From: Trichaptum fuscoviolaceum
Taxonomy: Eukaryota; Basidiomycota; Agaricomycetes; Hymenochaetales; Trichaptaceae
Length of the DNA: 64,000 bases
NCBI GenBank assembly: GCA_910574455.1
Contig: CAJSYZ010000009.1
Location: 3,675,040-3,739,039, forward strand
Direction: 5' to 3'
Shown piece by piece: positions 22,541-34,373 of this stretch; positions within the stretch are counted from its first letter, which is position 1; every line of letters starts with the position of its first letter. Below the pieces are notes generated by a model. The model had not been told where the DNA came from. It saw only the letters and a program-made list of their open reading frames with translations, and made no database searches. The translations under genes were made by a program, and so were the position numbers.

Positions 22541-22660
22541 TAAGCCCCATACTACTCACTGCCACTGCCAGTGGCAGTGTGTCATGTGATACTTTCTCAC
22601 TGGCAGCATTTGTTAGACGGAAAACGAACTGCCAGTGGGTTTATGGACTGCCTTGAGTCG
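22541..22660. repeat. Palindromic segment beside the Tc1-like element
   Basis: Holds the perfect palindrome CACTGCCACTG(C)CAGTGGCAGTG near 22558-22580, plus two more ACTGCCAGTG-type words. It lies between the right end of the Tc1-like element and the glucan-synthase fragment, and may be part of an older transposon end. Confidence 0.4.
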
Positions 22661-22875
22661 CGTGCGGGGATCTGAGCGGGACGGTCGTGAAGAATCTGTT
22701 TGCGCCGTTTGAGACAAACACTTTGCAAGACTCGCTGTCATCGTTCTTTAACAACGCCAACGCGCGACCAGGGACGCTTGAATAGTATCACGATGGATCC
22801 GTCACGGTATAGCTTCAAGCTGCTTGTGTCTGAGGCGGAGAGGGTCGCGGTCCCTCCGCAGTTGACGAAGCCTAT
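22661..22875 (+). pseudogene. ags1: Alpha-1,3-glucan synthase fragment, part 1
   Basis: First visible piece of a decayed alpha-1,3-glucan synthase, the large membrane enzyme that makes fungal cell-wall alpha-glucan. GTVVKNLFAPFETNTLQDSL reads in one frame (from about 22677), then TMDPSRYSFKLLVSEAERVA in another, with stops between them, so it is frameshifted. It corresponds to the extracellular region after the amylase-like domain. The sequence is then interrupted by the DUF1771 gene fragment and resumes at 24101. Confidence 0.75.
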
Positions 22876-24100
22876 CTTTGGGCCATACATATATACATCT
22901 GGACCCTTCAACTTATGTAGAGCTTACCACCTCTTCACCTCCTTCCATCATGTTCGTCCCGCCCTCGACAACACGAGGCACCTGGCGTTGGGGATGGGAA
23001 GGTGTCGCTCAGCCTGTTGTCGAGTATATCTTACTCGCTTTCGCTGCCTCCATCTTTGTCGTGGTTTGGTTGAAGTGGTTCTATTGTATACGACTACGGA
23101 TTGGCCGTACAGACGCTCAGGACGAACACAGCGTTTTACCCACACAGCAACAATCTGCGACATATGGGTCTGTTTCAACGGCCCAGCGGGGTGCACACCG
23201 TTCGAAGCCAGGGAAGACTAAGCAGAAGACATTGGCGCAACATGCTAATACGGAGCCCGCACGAACTCCTACGCGAAGCGGGACTAGCGGATATACCGTG
23301 ATTGGACGTGTACCACCGCAGAAAGGAGCGACAATTCATGGCCACTATGCAACTCAGCCTGTCCTTGTGGACCATCATGAAGCGCACCATGGGTTATCGA
23401 GCCACATACTGTCGGAAGGTAATGTACAGCCGTTGGATACTTCGCTGCAATGCCTCATCAGTATAGAGACAGAAACACACGATGAACCGCAGTCTTTGTA
23501 TCTCAATCAACTTTAGCTCACGAGCAATCGCAGTATCGTCAAGCCTCAACATCTCGAGGAGGTCGCGGGCATGCCAGTACCATGCATATTGACCATGCAC
23601 AAACTCTACCTCCACCCCAACCACGCCCACCAGTCCGCACCATAACAATACCCGCAATCATCGCACAACCTCAGGTTGACTCCCCTATTGGTACGTAAGC
23701 TCTTCTTGATCAGATTTGCTCAGAAACTAACATGTCATAGATGATGATCCCGCTTATACACAGATCGATCGTGTGGGAGCGCGAGCACTTACATGGCGCT
23801 GGTCTACATGCGCCCTCGAATCGACAATCGTCCTCTGCGTCTGATAGAGATGATGACCTTATTGATGCTGCACTCCGGGAGGGGCCTGCGAAGCGCTACC
23901 GAGAGAAAGCAAGGGAGGAGGCGCGGAGTCGTAGGGCGGCTTTCGAAGCTTCAAAGAAGGCATACAGAGCAGATCAGAAAGCGGAGGCAAAACAGGTCCG
24001 TGCTATCCTACGATAATCACTCATACACTATCAGCTGAGCGATCTAGGAAAGATGCATGATGAGAACGTACGACGTTATAATAGCATGGCCGCAGCCGAG
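22876..24100 (+). pseudogene. 5' half of a DUF1771 (Smr-associated) membrane-anchored gene, with promoter
   Basis: A foreign gene piece sits between two glucan-synthase pieces. A TATA-like CATATATA (about 22886-22893) precedes the ATG at 22950. The N-terminus is MFVPPSTTRGTWRWG, followed by one transmembrane segment (VEYILLAFAASIFVVVWL) and a low-complexity linker. Introns at about 23691-23740 and 23996-24038 remain. The helical DUF1771 region reads YREKAREEARSRRAAFEASK, then LSERSRKMHDENVRRYN, and breaks off at about 24100, before any Smr nuclease domain. Retained introns argue for DNA-level capture, not retroposition. The linker reads in more than one frame, so it is not intact. Confidence 0.65.
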
Positions 24101-25650
24101 TTCAGGCCGGGTCACGATGCTCGTATACACGTATACAAGCGGAGTCGGGCGATGCGAACGCGGCGACGGTTGATATGAGCTTGGAATTAGCGTCCCGATG
24201 AACTGTGACCATGTGACGGCGAGCATCTCGTTCAACGACTCAAGCTCGATCAAGGTTGGAAATTCATAGATCACCGTCGTGGACTGCGGAGCGTTTGCAA
24301 ACCCCGATCCTGCAACAATTTCGGGTGCTGGGACGAGCTCGTGGGCGTGGAACGCGACGCTGACGGGCGTAGCAGACAGTATCATCGACATCATTTTTAA
24401 TAACCCGTCTTCGCAGGTCGGCACCTCGTCAACAAACGCACGCGACCATCTCCTCCTGCGCCGCTCGCAATCTTATGGTCTTCCCCTCCACGGACTACGA
24501 CAACGATGCGTTCGGGTTTGTCTCGGGCTCTGGGAAGTACGCGTCACGCACCAGGGGCTGGGCGCGGATATGTTCAGGTACTCGTGGAATTACGGACAGA
24601 ACTGGACGACGTGGGCTGCGTATGAGGACGTGACGAGCATAGATAAGAGTTTGTCTGATAGTGATGAGAGTTGGTGGACATGCGAGCATATTATTGTGCA
24701 ATGTAAGCCAAGCCTTTTTACTCCTATATTTTCTGTATACTTACTGATTCGATTTGAGTTAGACTTATCTGGTACTGTTGCATCAGCCTATACTGGTGTG
24801 CATGCGGACAGGAATTATACTCACCAGCGCCGTGTGCCTCATTTACTCGCCCGTGGTCCGTTTAATACGTGGGATTCGACAGAGGAGTGAACTTCCTGAT
24901 GGATAATACTGTCGACGGACGCTGGGAGCTCGAGATCATGAGTACATGACCGACGTACCTCCAGCGCCCAACATGTTTGGGTTCATGACTATTTCTACTG
25001 CGACACGGACGGCGACGACGTAATGGACCGCCTCCCGCCCAATTCGGCTGCTCCCAACTACTTGACCATCAGTGCCCCGTCGCACCCGCACCTCGCGTGT
25101 ACACTGGTCATGGACGACGCGACGCTGCGGTGGAGCCTCGAGCCGCGTGGTGGGCACTATCATGTACGCACTAGTCCTATCGATCCCGGTAGCTGGCAGT
25201 GGCGATCTTCATGTGGAGCTTCTATGGGATCAAGTACTACCAATGGGGTCTCAAGTTGAAGAAGCCGGGCCATTCGCACTATCTCCCCATCATTGGCTTG
25301 CTGGGCTCGACGTCTGTGCAAGACCTGCATGCACGGAGGTCTTGGTGTAACTAGTTCGTTGATAGGCAAGGCCATGTCGGACGTCGACCTAATCTGGGTT
25401 GTGCCAAAGGCGAAGAATATTGAGCACCTCGCTGGTGAACTTGCAGAACCTATCGAAGTCATTATCTTCGGTGAGCCTTACCTCATTGGGGCCGAGATGC
25501 ACGTACTCGACAACATCACTTACATTATCCTCGACTCGCCGGTCTTCCGTGCGCAAGCGAAGGCGGTCCCGTATTCGGCACGCATGCACGACCTCAATTA
25601 GCCATCTTTTACTTAACGTGGAACCAGGCTATCGCAGCGACCGTCAGGCG
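24101..25650 (+). pseudogene. ags1: Alpha-1,3-glucan synthase fragment, part 2
   Basis: Resumes the glucan-synthase reading with FRPGHDARI (24101), then NPDPATISGAGTSSWAWNAT (about 24300), the MFRYSWNYGQNWTTW region (about 24570), MDRLPPNSAAPNYL (about 25023), a membrane-flanking part (SFYGIKYYQWGLK, about 25215-25255) and the start of the intracellular synthase domain, MSDVDLIWVVPKAKNIEHLA through LDNITYIILDSPVFRAQAKA (25373-25570). Several frameshifts and stops break it. It ends at TVRR, where the KDZ transposon was inserted (target duplication TCAGGCG at 25644-25650). Reading continues at 45091. Confidence 0.82.
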
Positions 25651-25970
25651 CACCTAATGAACCCAAGGACTGAAGCACAAGTGCCTGGACACCACCGAGA
25701 GGTGACCGGGCAGATGTGCTTGGGGTTTGGCTGAGGGTAAGTGTTTTAATACCTGGCCCAATAGCTCGAGACCTTCTATAGATCTCGAGCTATTCGGCCA
25801 GGTGACAGCTAGGACCCTGGCAAGGGTCCTTCCGGTCACCGGTGTGTGTACACCGCCGGTCCCTCACTCCAGGGTCTAAGGGTCACCGGTTGACCCGGCT
25901 ACCTCTCCCGCCCCCCACGCGCCTCTAAGTCCCGCACCTCCCTCCCTCCCAGTGCCGCAAGCCCGTATCT
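25651..25970 (+). repeat. Left TIR of KDZ element, with stacked hairpins
   Basis: Matches the reverse complement of 44766-45090. It contains a long imperfect hairpin (19-bp arms 25753-25771 and 25783-25801 with one mismatch), then AGGACCCT-GGCA-AGGGTCCT (25811-25830), then ACCGGTGT/ACACCG-type palindromes (25836-25858). Confidence 0.85.
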
Positions 25971-26194
25971 CGACAACAACGCATTCAAATCTTATGGTTT
26001 CTGCACGTATGGGGTCGTAATTTATAGAACTAGTTGTATATATTGATAGAATTAGAATAATTATATACAATAATTTGCAATTTACTCTAACGTGGTATTG
26101 AGGTAGACTCGCAAGCCAGTCGCGAATTCATCGAGAGGTTCGGAACAGAATTGGGTGATTATATTAATCATAAGTATCCAATCAAATGTCTAAG

Positions 26195-27666
26195 TTAAAA
26201 ATCAAGATTTAGATTATAAGAGTCTAAGTTAGAAGGTCCTCCGGGGCCGGGAAAGAGAGAAGGGAAATTTGGAAGCCTGAGATCGTTCTCATCAAATGAA
26301 TTAAAGATGTCGCTCCCACTCGGAAGGGACAAGGGATCAAATGGGTTGTAAGATCCGCCTGCGACAGATCCAGGAAGTGAAAGGGTGTCGAAAAGGGCGG
26401 GAGAACCAGACGGCGGTGCGGAGGGAAAAGGCAGAGAGACTGAACTCTGCTGGGAACCCGGCATCGTTAGCGATCCAAATGGGATCAGAGAACCAGACGG
26501 CGTCGTGTGCGTCGCAGCAGGACTCGATGTACCAAGAGGGTCGAATGCGATAGATGCGGGATTTGGGACGGTAGAACCAGACGGCGTCGTGCGCGGACCG
26601 GAGATAGTAGAACCAGACGGCGTTGCGCACGGACTCGAGATCGAAGGGCCGGTTGCGCTGATCGCTACTTGCTGAGCTTCAGGTTGCACAGATATGCATG
26701 CCTTCTTCGCGCGAGGCTTCTTAGCTACTTCTCCTGCCTGCACAGAGCAATCGTCGTTCTCTTTGTCTGTGTCTTCAGCGTCCTCGTCTGCGGCTCTCTT
26801 CTTGCCTGCGTCCGTTCGTCGCTTCCGTTGTTTTTGAGGAGCTGCTTCGTGCTTGCTCTTGAATATCTCAATCTCCTCAGCGGTCACATTGCGCCAATAG
26901 CAGGTTGGCGGGTCCGAACAAAGAGCTTCGAGGAGTGTTCGAAGGTCGACCAAATTTCCACCCAGTTTGGATGGGTTTTTCATGGTGGGGAAAGGCCATC
27001 CATCGAGAATGACTGAGTGCCGCAAAACTATATCACCGATATAGTTGGCATAGTTCATGCGCTTACACGAGTTTTCGGTGATAGATTCTATAAGAAAAGT
27101 CAGCAATACATTTGAAGGAAAGAGAAACTGCATACGCACTTAGGCCATTCAGAATCAAGGACGACGCCTCAGCTGAAAGATTATTGACCATTTCCTTATA
27201 GCTTTTCGCCACCCCTGTTGTCGTCCCACCGCCAACTGAATATCCTTCGAGTTCCATGGCTACTTGGGTGAGGTCGATGTTTGCGACCTTCGCAAAGAAA
27301 TCGCTCGTTTCTGGACCGGACGTCCAAATATACGGATTCATGTTGAATGACGAGTCACCTCTGACTGTCATAACAACAGAGCGAGTATTACATCGCAAGG
27401 ACAGGCCTTCGAGCTGAAGCAATAATGAGCATGTCGTAGATAGAGACAAGATGGATAGAACTCACCATGAACCCAACCTGCTTCATTGTATTGCTTGCAT
27501 CCTTCACCTTTGAGCCCGGCAAAACTCGAATAGCTTTGGAGAACGTTTCCTTCTCATTTTCGAACTTCTTGAGTAGTGCTTCCTTCTCCTTGCTTGAGAG
27601 GAGGTTGTAACCTGCACGTAAGGCTTGCGAGTCGACGACTGATGACTTTTCTCCCACAGCCTTGTC
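26195..27666 (-). pseudogene. KDZ-associated gene A, 3' portion (split by gypsy insertion)
   Basis: Downstream part of a gene whose 5' part lies at 34374-34736. From the break it reads DKAVGEKSSVVDSQALRAGY, a helical stretch LSSKEKEALLKKFENEKET, later MNPYIWTSGPETSDFFAKV, EEIEIFKSKHEAAPQKQRKR (a basic, probably nuclear-localising patch), then a Ser/Pro/Thr-rich low-complexity tail with repeated (P/T)SGS motifs, ending at 26195. Introns at about 27420-27466 and 27090-27140 are plausible. Together the two parts resemble an HMG-box-like DNA-binding module (KPTYTAWHAF plus LLSSKEKEALLKKFE), but that assignment is tentative. The gene is split by the 6.7-kb chromovirus. Confidence 0.55.
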
Positions 27667-28484
27667 TGTTACGACCGTCGGGAATTGTAGCGGGAAACAG
27701 TTTCGGGAAACTGGAATTCGCGACAAGAACCCGCGTTCGGGAATCTGGATTCGCGACTGGGAACGAGCGTGGGAATTCAGGCGGGAAACGCGCGGGATTC
27801 TATCCAGGCGCGTCGCGGGGTTCTCAAGGCCAGCTAGGACTCTTCACTGCTTTGAACGTCAAGTAAGCGGATCCCTAAGGAAGCACTCCACAAGTAAGTA
27901 TTGCGCAACTAACTACACAGGAGAAAAGAGAGAGATCGCACCTAAGGAAGCACTCCACAAGAGGTCAAAAGTGAGGTGCTCCTTACGATGCCTACAGCTA
28001 TTTATCTACTTCGTAAAGACTGTATAGTTAATCTACGCTAAGTGTCCTTGCGCAATGCGCACCTATCTACTACAAACGATACATGCTACAACCGCACTGC
28101 TAGGCATGTCTATCCCGTCTCTCCAGATGGCTACGGCCTGTCCGTGGACGTCAGCGTCCGGTCCGGGGCCGCGACTAGCCAGACTAGGTATGCCAGACTG
28201 TTGCAGGTCGTCACCTTGAGGTACTAACGGATTAATGAGCGTATGTTGATAAGTGAATGTACGTGTGCCGTGGCGGGTCGTCGTAAATGAATGTGTGTAT
28301 GCGTGCATGGTTGCCGGGACGGTGGTGCGGGATAAGTCACGTGAGCATGGGATCGTGCGATTCGGGAATGAGGTTTCGCGCGGGGAATCCAATGGCGGGA
28401 TTCTCCCCGCGGGTTTGTCTGCTCATGTCGGGATCCTTGGCGGGAAAGTGCGGGAAATGAGAAAAGGAGCCCGGGATCTCAACA
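27667..28484 (-). repeat. 3' LTR of chromovirus
   Basis: 818 bp. In element orientation it starts TGTTGAGATCCCGG and ends GTCGTAACA. It contains two copies of a CCTAAGGAAGCACTCCACAAG unit and a TATTTATC box, both shared with the large solo LTRs at 37555 and 60184. Confidence 0.9.
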
Positions 28485-31400
28485 TTACCCCCCTCCAAAG
28501 GCGCAACTCCGGGGCGCCAAGCTTGAATCTTGCTCAGGTCACAGAGCTCGATAGCGTTGACTTCTCGAGGGGCGTCCGGGTGTTTTCGATAGAAACTGCG
28601 AATTTTAGCCTTTGCATTACCCATATCCTTTGCGGGAATCCATGTATCTTCCGCGCTCGAATATCCCTTCCATCGTACCAAATATTCAAATCTCCGTCTA
28701 AACCGTCTAGCATCCAGAACCTCTTCCACCTCGTACTCCAGATCTCCTTCTACTTCGACTGGGGGCGGCGGGGGTTGCGTTCGACCGGGAATGTCGTCTT
28801 CGTGGTATGGCGAGAGCAGTGATACGTGAAATACGGGATGAATCTTCAGCGACGCGGGGAGTTCGAGTTCGTAGGTGAGGTCACTTAGCTTTGCCTTCAC
28901 TTTATACGGCCCTAGTCGTTTCGGTAATAATTTGCGCGCTCCTGGTCGCCGAACGTTCGTCGCCTCAAGCCATACTTTATCCCCGACTGCGTACTGCGGG
29001 GCCTCGTTCCTGGCCTGATCGTAGTGCTGCTTCATGCGCTCTGCCGCAACCTCCAAAGCCGCTCTTGCCTCTTCCTGTGCCTGCTGAAGCTCCTGTAGTC
29101 GTGCGTCCGCGGCGGGGACCGTGGACAGGCCGTCGCTCGGGGCAATCGTGAATTCGGGATTGTAGCCGTAGACAAGCGCGAACGGGGATTGTCGTGTTGC
29201 CGCGTGCGCTTTCGTGTTGTGCGCGAATTCTGCCATTGGGAGTAATCCGGCCCAGTTTTCTTGTCGTGTATCTATGAAAGCCCGTAAATATTGTTCCAGC
29301 TCTTGGTTTACCCTTTCGGTTTGCCCATCCGTCTGCGGGTGATACGCAGTCGACGTGGTACCCTTGATACCGAGTCGGGAAAAAAGGGCTTTCATGAACT
29401 GCGCGACAAACTGTGGTCCTCGGTCGGATATGATCTGGCGGGGGGTTCCGTGCAGCTTCCAGACGTGCTGCAGGAATAGTTCCGCAGTTTCCGGTGCATC
29501 AATGTCAGACGTGGTCGGGATAAAATGCGCTTGCTTGGTGAGACGGTCGACCACCACGAAAATTGCGTCGTAATCCTCAGATCGGGGGAGCTGGGTGATG
29601 AAATCGCACGAAATCGCCTGCCAGGGGCCCTGCGGGATTTCGTTCGGTTGCAGGAGTCCTACCGGGCGTTGGGATCGGTTCTTCGTGCGTGCGCAGGTAT
29701 CGCATCCCGAAACGTATCGTTCTACGAAGTTAGACAATCCCGGGCCACCAGTAGTTGCGGCTTACCATCTCAAACGTTTTCCAACGTCCAGGATGCCCGG
29801 CAGGGAGACTGTCGTGGTAAGTCTTCACCACATCCCGGCGAATGGTCTCGTCTTTCGGGACGTAAACCTTACCCTGGTACAGGATGAGGCCTTCCTCGGT
29901 GCTCCAGTCCTCAAGTTCCTTGGTCAGGACTCGAGGCGCCTTGGACTTGACCAACTCGATTGCGTCCATCAGTTCGTCTTCATACTGATCTGACTTACGA
30001 ATGCGTCGTAGGAGGGCCTGATCCCCGTGTACCTGTGTCATTCCCCGACGAATTGCTTTTAGTCGAAACATTTCGGGGGTCAAGAGGGTCCGTCCCGTGT
30101 TGTCTTCGCCTTCGGGTTGAAGATCGACGCGTCGTGACATGGCGTCGGGTTTGCCCCCGAGTCGCCCTGGGCGATGGCGAATCGTAAAGTCGAAGCGAGT
30201 GAGGAACAGACTCCACCGGGCTTGGCGTCGCGTCAGCGTTCGGGATTCAGAGAAATATAGCAGATTCTTGTGGTCAGACACGATATCGAGTTTATGACTC
30301 GCACCTTCGAGATAATGTCGCCACTCGTCAAGAGCTCTAATAATCGCGAGTAGCTCCTTGTCATAAATCTCGTAGTTGCGTTCCGCATCGTTGAGGGATT
30401 TCGAGAAAAAGGCGACCGGATGTATCAGCCCGTCGTCGCCTTCCTGGGACAAGACCGCGCCGGTCGCGAAATCAGAGGCGTCGCATTCCACGATGAATTG
30501 TCGCGACATGTCTGGCATCATCAGGACGGGGGCGGTCGTGAACATGCGCTTGAGATAGTCGAAAGCGAACTGCTGGTTTTCTGTCCAGGCCCAGCGAACG
30601 TCCTTCTTCAGCAGCGTCGTGAGCGGTTTGACGATGTGCGAGAAATCCCGAATGAAGCGTCGATAGAAATTTGCGAACCCGAGGAAGGCTTGAATGTCTT
30701 TCACCTTTTTCGGGGTAGGCCAGTCGAGGACCGCCTGTACCTTGGCGGGATCCATCGCCACCTTTCCCTGCGAAATAATCATCCCGAGATACTCGACGGA
30801 AGTCTGTTTGAATTTGCACTTTTCGGGTTTGCAGAACAAGTCGTTTTCGCGTAGCCGTTTAAGGACTTCCCGTACGTGTTCATCGTGCTGCGATTCATCT
30901 TCGGAAAAGATTAGCAAGTCGTCAAGATAGATGATCACGTATACTCCAATGAGGTCTTTGAAGATATCGTTCATCATGTGCTGGAAGGTCGCTGGGGCAT
31001 TCGTGAGCCCGAATGTCATCACCGTTGGTTCGAAATGTCCTGCCTGAGTCCGAAATGCAGCCTTCCACTCGTCGCCTTGCTTCAGTCGCACATTGTGGTA
31101 GCCCCATCGTAAATCTAGAGTCGTGAAAACCTTCGCCTTTTGCAGCGCGTCTACGAGTTCCATCGTGAGGGGAAGCGGGTATCGATTCTTGACCGTGATG
31201 TCGTTCAGTCGTCGGTAATCGACTACCATGCGCAAGGTTCCATCCTTTTTCTTGATAAAGAAGACGGGAGCCGCTGCAGGGGATTTCGAAGGTCGTATGT
31301 ACCCCTTGCGCAGGTTTTCGTCAACGAATTCGCGAAGGGCATCGCGTTCGGCTGGGGCCAAGGGATAGATTTTGCTGTACGGGGGAACCTTCCCGGGTTC

Positions 31401-32525
31401 TAAATCTATGGCGTGGTCATACGGCTTGCGCAATGGAAGCCTTTCGGATTCGACTTTCGAGAAAACGTCGGCAAACTCACGGAATTCGGGGGGAACTAGT
31501 TCCTCGAAGGTTTTCTCGCCTTCCTTCACCGCAGATTTCTCAGCGATGGCCTGGGAGTGGGTGTACGAGGCGGCAATTTTGTACGCGAAATGGTCGTCCG
31601 TCGTGACGAAGTAGGATTCGGCGTCGTGGTACTGGTTCCAATATTTTTCTGAGTACCGAAATCCCGGTGGGACAGCTTCCCATTCGGCCTGGGTCCTGTC
31701 GGGCCCCCAGGGGGTCTCGACTTCTTCTGCTATGGCGAGGCGGGGAAGCGGGACCAGGCGTTGCTGGTTATCACACTGAGGCGGGCAGCGGTTGAGATCG
31801 ACCACATCGTTGGTCCAGTCAATGGTTGGGTTATGGTGCCGCAACCAGTCGATCCCCATGATAATATCGTCGTTGCCAATATCCGCGACGGCCATGGTCA
31901 ACTGTTCTAAGTGTCCCTTCATCTCGACGTTGAGGACTACTTCCTTGGTGATGCGTCCAATCGCGTTCGGGGAATTGTCTGCGTTTCGCAAAAGTATCGG
32001 GATTACCAAGTCCCGGGTCTGGAGTCCGTGTCGCGAAACGTAGCGGGAATTTATGAAAGTTCCCGACGCACCGCTGTCTAACATTACTGTGGCTAAGGCA
32101 TCCGTCTTTCCGTCGCTAACCTGTACCGGGAACTTCAAATGTCGTCGAAGACGACGGTCTATTGTAGAGATGGTTAAATACAAGGGACCATTATTAAGAG
32201 AGTTCTTCGGCCACAAGGGCGGTTGGGTCGTATAGGGCGCGACTGAGCAATACGACCCTACTGAAAATCCGCTGGGGGCGGGGTTTCGGGATTGTGAACG
32301 TTCTTGGCGGCGGGCGTCATGGCGGCGAATGCGTTCTGTAGCACGGACTGCTGCACATTCTGGACGTACTGTTCCGCCATACGTTTGAGCGTTTCTTCGA
32401 ACGACTGGAGCGCGGGGGGCGATGGGCTCGACGGGGACGTGGATTTCGTAGCCTTTAGGTTTCGGGATGGCGGTCGCGTTGGGCAATCGCTCACCAGATG
32501 GTCTTTCTCTCCGCAGTAGTAGCAT
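28337..32525 (-). pseudogene. pol: Pol polyprotein of chromovirus (single frameshift)
   Basis: Order: aspartic protease (LDSGASGTF, about 32090), reverse transcriptase (FFIKKKDGTLRMVVDYRRLN; catalytic YLDDLLIFS about 30920), RNase H (DASDFATGAVLSQ about 30480), integrase zinc finger (HPGRW, about 29790), integrase DDE core (ISCDFITQLP; SDRGPQF), and a C-terminal chromodomain (YLVRWKGYSSAEDTWIP, about 28670). The first frame stops at 29730 within the zinc-finger to core linker. The rest (from about 29737 to 28337) is in a neighbouring frame, consistent with a one-base insertion near 29741. Otherwise it is uninterrupted. Confidence 0.88.
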
Positions 32526-33466
32526 AGTCCCTTACTCCTGCGCTCCCGGCGCACCCTGTCAATCTCCATCGCGTTGGGATCCTTCGTCGAGCTTGCGCCC
32601 GCAGTCGGGATCGTACGCGGAGCTGAACTAGTGGTGCCGGGATTGCTTCGGGGCGTAGCCGCTGGCTTCGATACTGGTCCATAGGCGTGTGCGAGCCTTA
32701 GCTTCTCGTCCGTCTCGGAAACCCAGTTGACGTAGGCATCGAATTTCATATCCTTCGCCTCTGTGCTGGCGATGTGCTGGCGAACCTGGTCTTTGAGTCC
32801 CTTCCGGAACATGTCGAGGTAGATGACATCCGTCGTCGCGTCTTTGGGCCACCCGGTGAGGGCTTGGAGGGCACGGAATTGCGACGCAAACTCGGCGACC
32901 GTTCCTGTCTGGCGTAGGCGCATCAGCTTGTCGGCTGCGGCTTTGTCTGCATCGATTTCTCCGTAAGAGGCGCGAAGGGCGGCGAACAGGGCCTCCAGGC
33001 TGGCGGCTTCTGGCGGTGTCGGGATGTCCTGGAGTTGATCTAGAATGGGTCGTGCCCAGTCTTGCGCCGGTCCCCGCAGTAGCATCAGGGCGAATGCGAC
33101 CTTGCGGGTTTCGTCCAGCCCCGGATGTTGTCCGAACAGGTAGAGCTTAATCTGGTGAATCCAGTTTTCCAGCTTGGCTCGTTCGCCTTCGAAGGTGTCG
33201 GGAAGCTTCATCTTGAGCCCTGCTCCACCCCCAGACGGGGAGGCGGGCTGGCTCGCGATTTGGGCTTCTAACGCCTGGTTGGCGTGCTTGAGCTGGGCGA
33301 CAGTGTTCTGAACCTGATTGTGTTCGTTGACTAACTTGGAGTAGCGTTTTTCGAGGGTGTCGAGGCGATCAAGGATGGGCTGGAGTTTGTCTTCCTCCAT
33401 CGAGGAGCTCGGGGACGGGAAAGCGAAGGTGTCTGCGAGTCCTCCCCATTCCTGGTGGGACGACAT
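32258..33466 (-). CDS. gag: Gag protein of chromovirus
   Basis: 402 codons starting MSSHQEWGGLADTF. It has a coiled-coil N-terminal part (LDTLEKRYSKLVNEHNQVQN), a retrotransposon gag capsid-like domain (FEGERAKLENWIHQIKLYLF to FRALQALTGWP) and a CCHC zinc knuckle CYYCGEKDHLVSDC near residue 315. Pol starts in another frame before the Gag stop (overlap 32258-32525), the usual arrangement for expression by ribosomal frameshifting. Confidence 0.9.
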   Translation of the reverse strand: MSSHQEWGGLADTFAFPSPSSSMEEDKLQPILDRLDTLEKRYSKLVNEHNQVQNTVAQLKHANQALEAQIASQPASPSGGGAGLKMKLPDTFEGERAKLENWIHQIKLYLFGQHPGLDETRKVAFALMLLRGPAQDWARPILDQLQDIPTPPEAASLEALFAALRASYGEIDADKAAADKLMRLRQTGTVAEFASQFRALQALTGWPKDATTDVIYLDMFRKGLKDQVRQHIASTEAKDMKFDAYVNWVSETDEKLRLAHAYGPVSKPAATPRSNPGTTSSAPRTIPTAGASSTKDPNAMEIDRVRRERRSKGLCYYCGEKDHLVSDCPTRPPSRNLKATKSTSPSSPSPPALQSFEETLKRMAEQYVQNVQQSVLQNAFAAMTPAAKNVHNPETPPPADFQ

Positions 33467-33555
33467 CGCGGGTCGGCGGTACGGGTGCGGGGGTAGAAGT
33501 AAAGAGCGTGAGGGTGTCGAGTCCGAGCGGCGGTGAGCCAGGACTTTTGACCTAA

Positions 33556-34373
33556 TGTTACGACCGTCGGGAATTGTAGCGGGAAACAGTTTTGGGAAAC
33601 TGGAATTCGCGACAAGAACCCGCGTTCGGGAATCTGGATTCGCGACTGGGAACGAGCGTGGGAATTCAGGCAGGAAACGCGCGGGATTCTATCCAGGCGC
33701 GTCGCGGGGTTCTCAAGGCCAGCTAGGACTCTTCACTGCTTTGAACGTCAAGTAAGCGGATCCCTAAGGAAGCACTCCACAAGTAAGTATTGCGCAACTA
33801 ACTACACAGGAGAAAAGAGAGAGATCGCACCTAAGGAAGCACTCCACAAGAGGTCAAAAGTGAGGTGCTCCTTACGATGCCTACAGCTATTTATCTACTT
33901 CGTAAAGACTGTATAGTTAATCTACGCTAAGTGTCCTTGCGCAATGCGCACCTATCTACTACAAACGATACATGCTACGACCGCACTGCTAGGCATGTCT
34001 ATCCCGTCTCTCCAGATGGCTACGGCCTGTCCGTGGACGTCAGCGTCCGGTCCGGGGCCGCGACTAGCCAGACTAGGTATGCCAGACTGTTGCAGGTCGT
34101 CACCTTGAGGTACTAACGGATTAATGAGCGTATGTTGATAAGTGAATGTACGTGTGCCGTGGCGGGTCGTCGTAAATGAATGTGTGTATGCGTGCATGGT
34201 TGCCGGGACGGTGGTGCGGGATAAGTCACGTGAGCATGGGATCGTGCGATTCGGGAATGAGGTTTCGCGCGGGGAATCCAATGGCGGGATTCTCCCCGCG
34301 GGTTTGTCTGCTCATGTCGGGATCCTTGGCGGGAAAGTGCGGGAAATGAGAAAAGGAGCCCGGGATCTCGACA
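33556..34373 (-). repeat. 5' LTR of chromovirus
   Basis: 818 bp, nearly identical to 27667-28484. In element orientation it starts TGTCGAGATCCCGG. The sequence just inside (minus strand TTAGGTCAAAAGTCC) should hold the primer-binding site; I could not assign a tRNA. Confidence 0.9.

Larger units (their letters stand above)
27667..34373 (-). mobile_element. Ty3/gypsy chromovirus, 6.7 kb
   Basis: Complete LTR retrotransposon in minus orientation, flanked by a 5-bp duplication TTGTC (27662-27666 and 34374-34378). The LTRs are 27667-28484 and 33556-34373 (818 bp each). I noticed four substitutions between them, so the insertion is relatively young. A polypurine tract (GGAGGGGGGTAA on minus, about 28485-28496) lies next to the 3' LTR. 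Gag and Pol are present; Pol has one frameshift. Confidence 0.92.
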
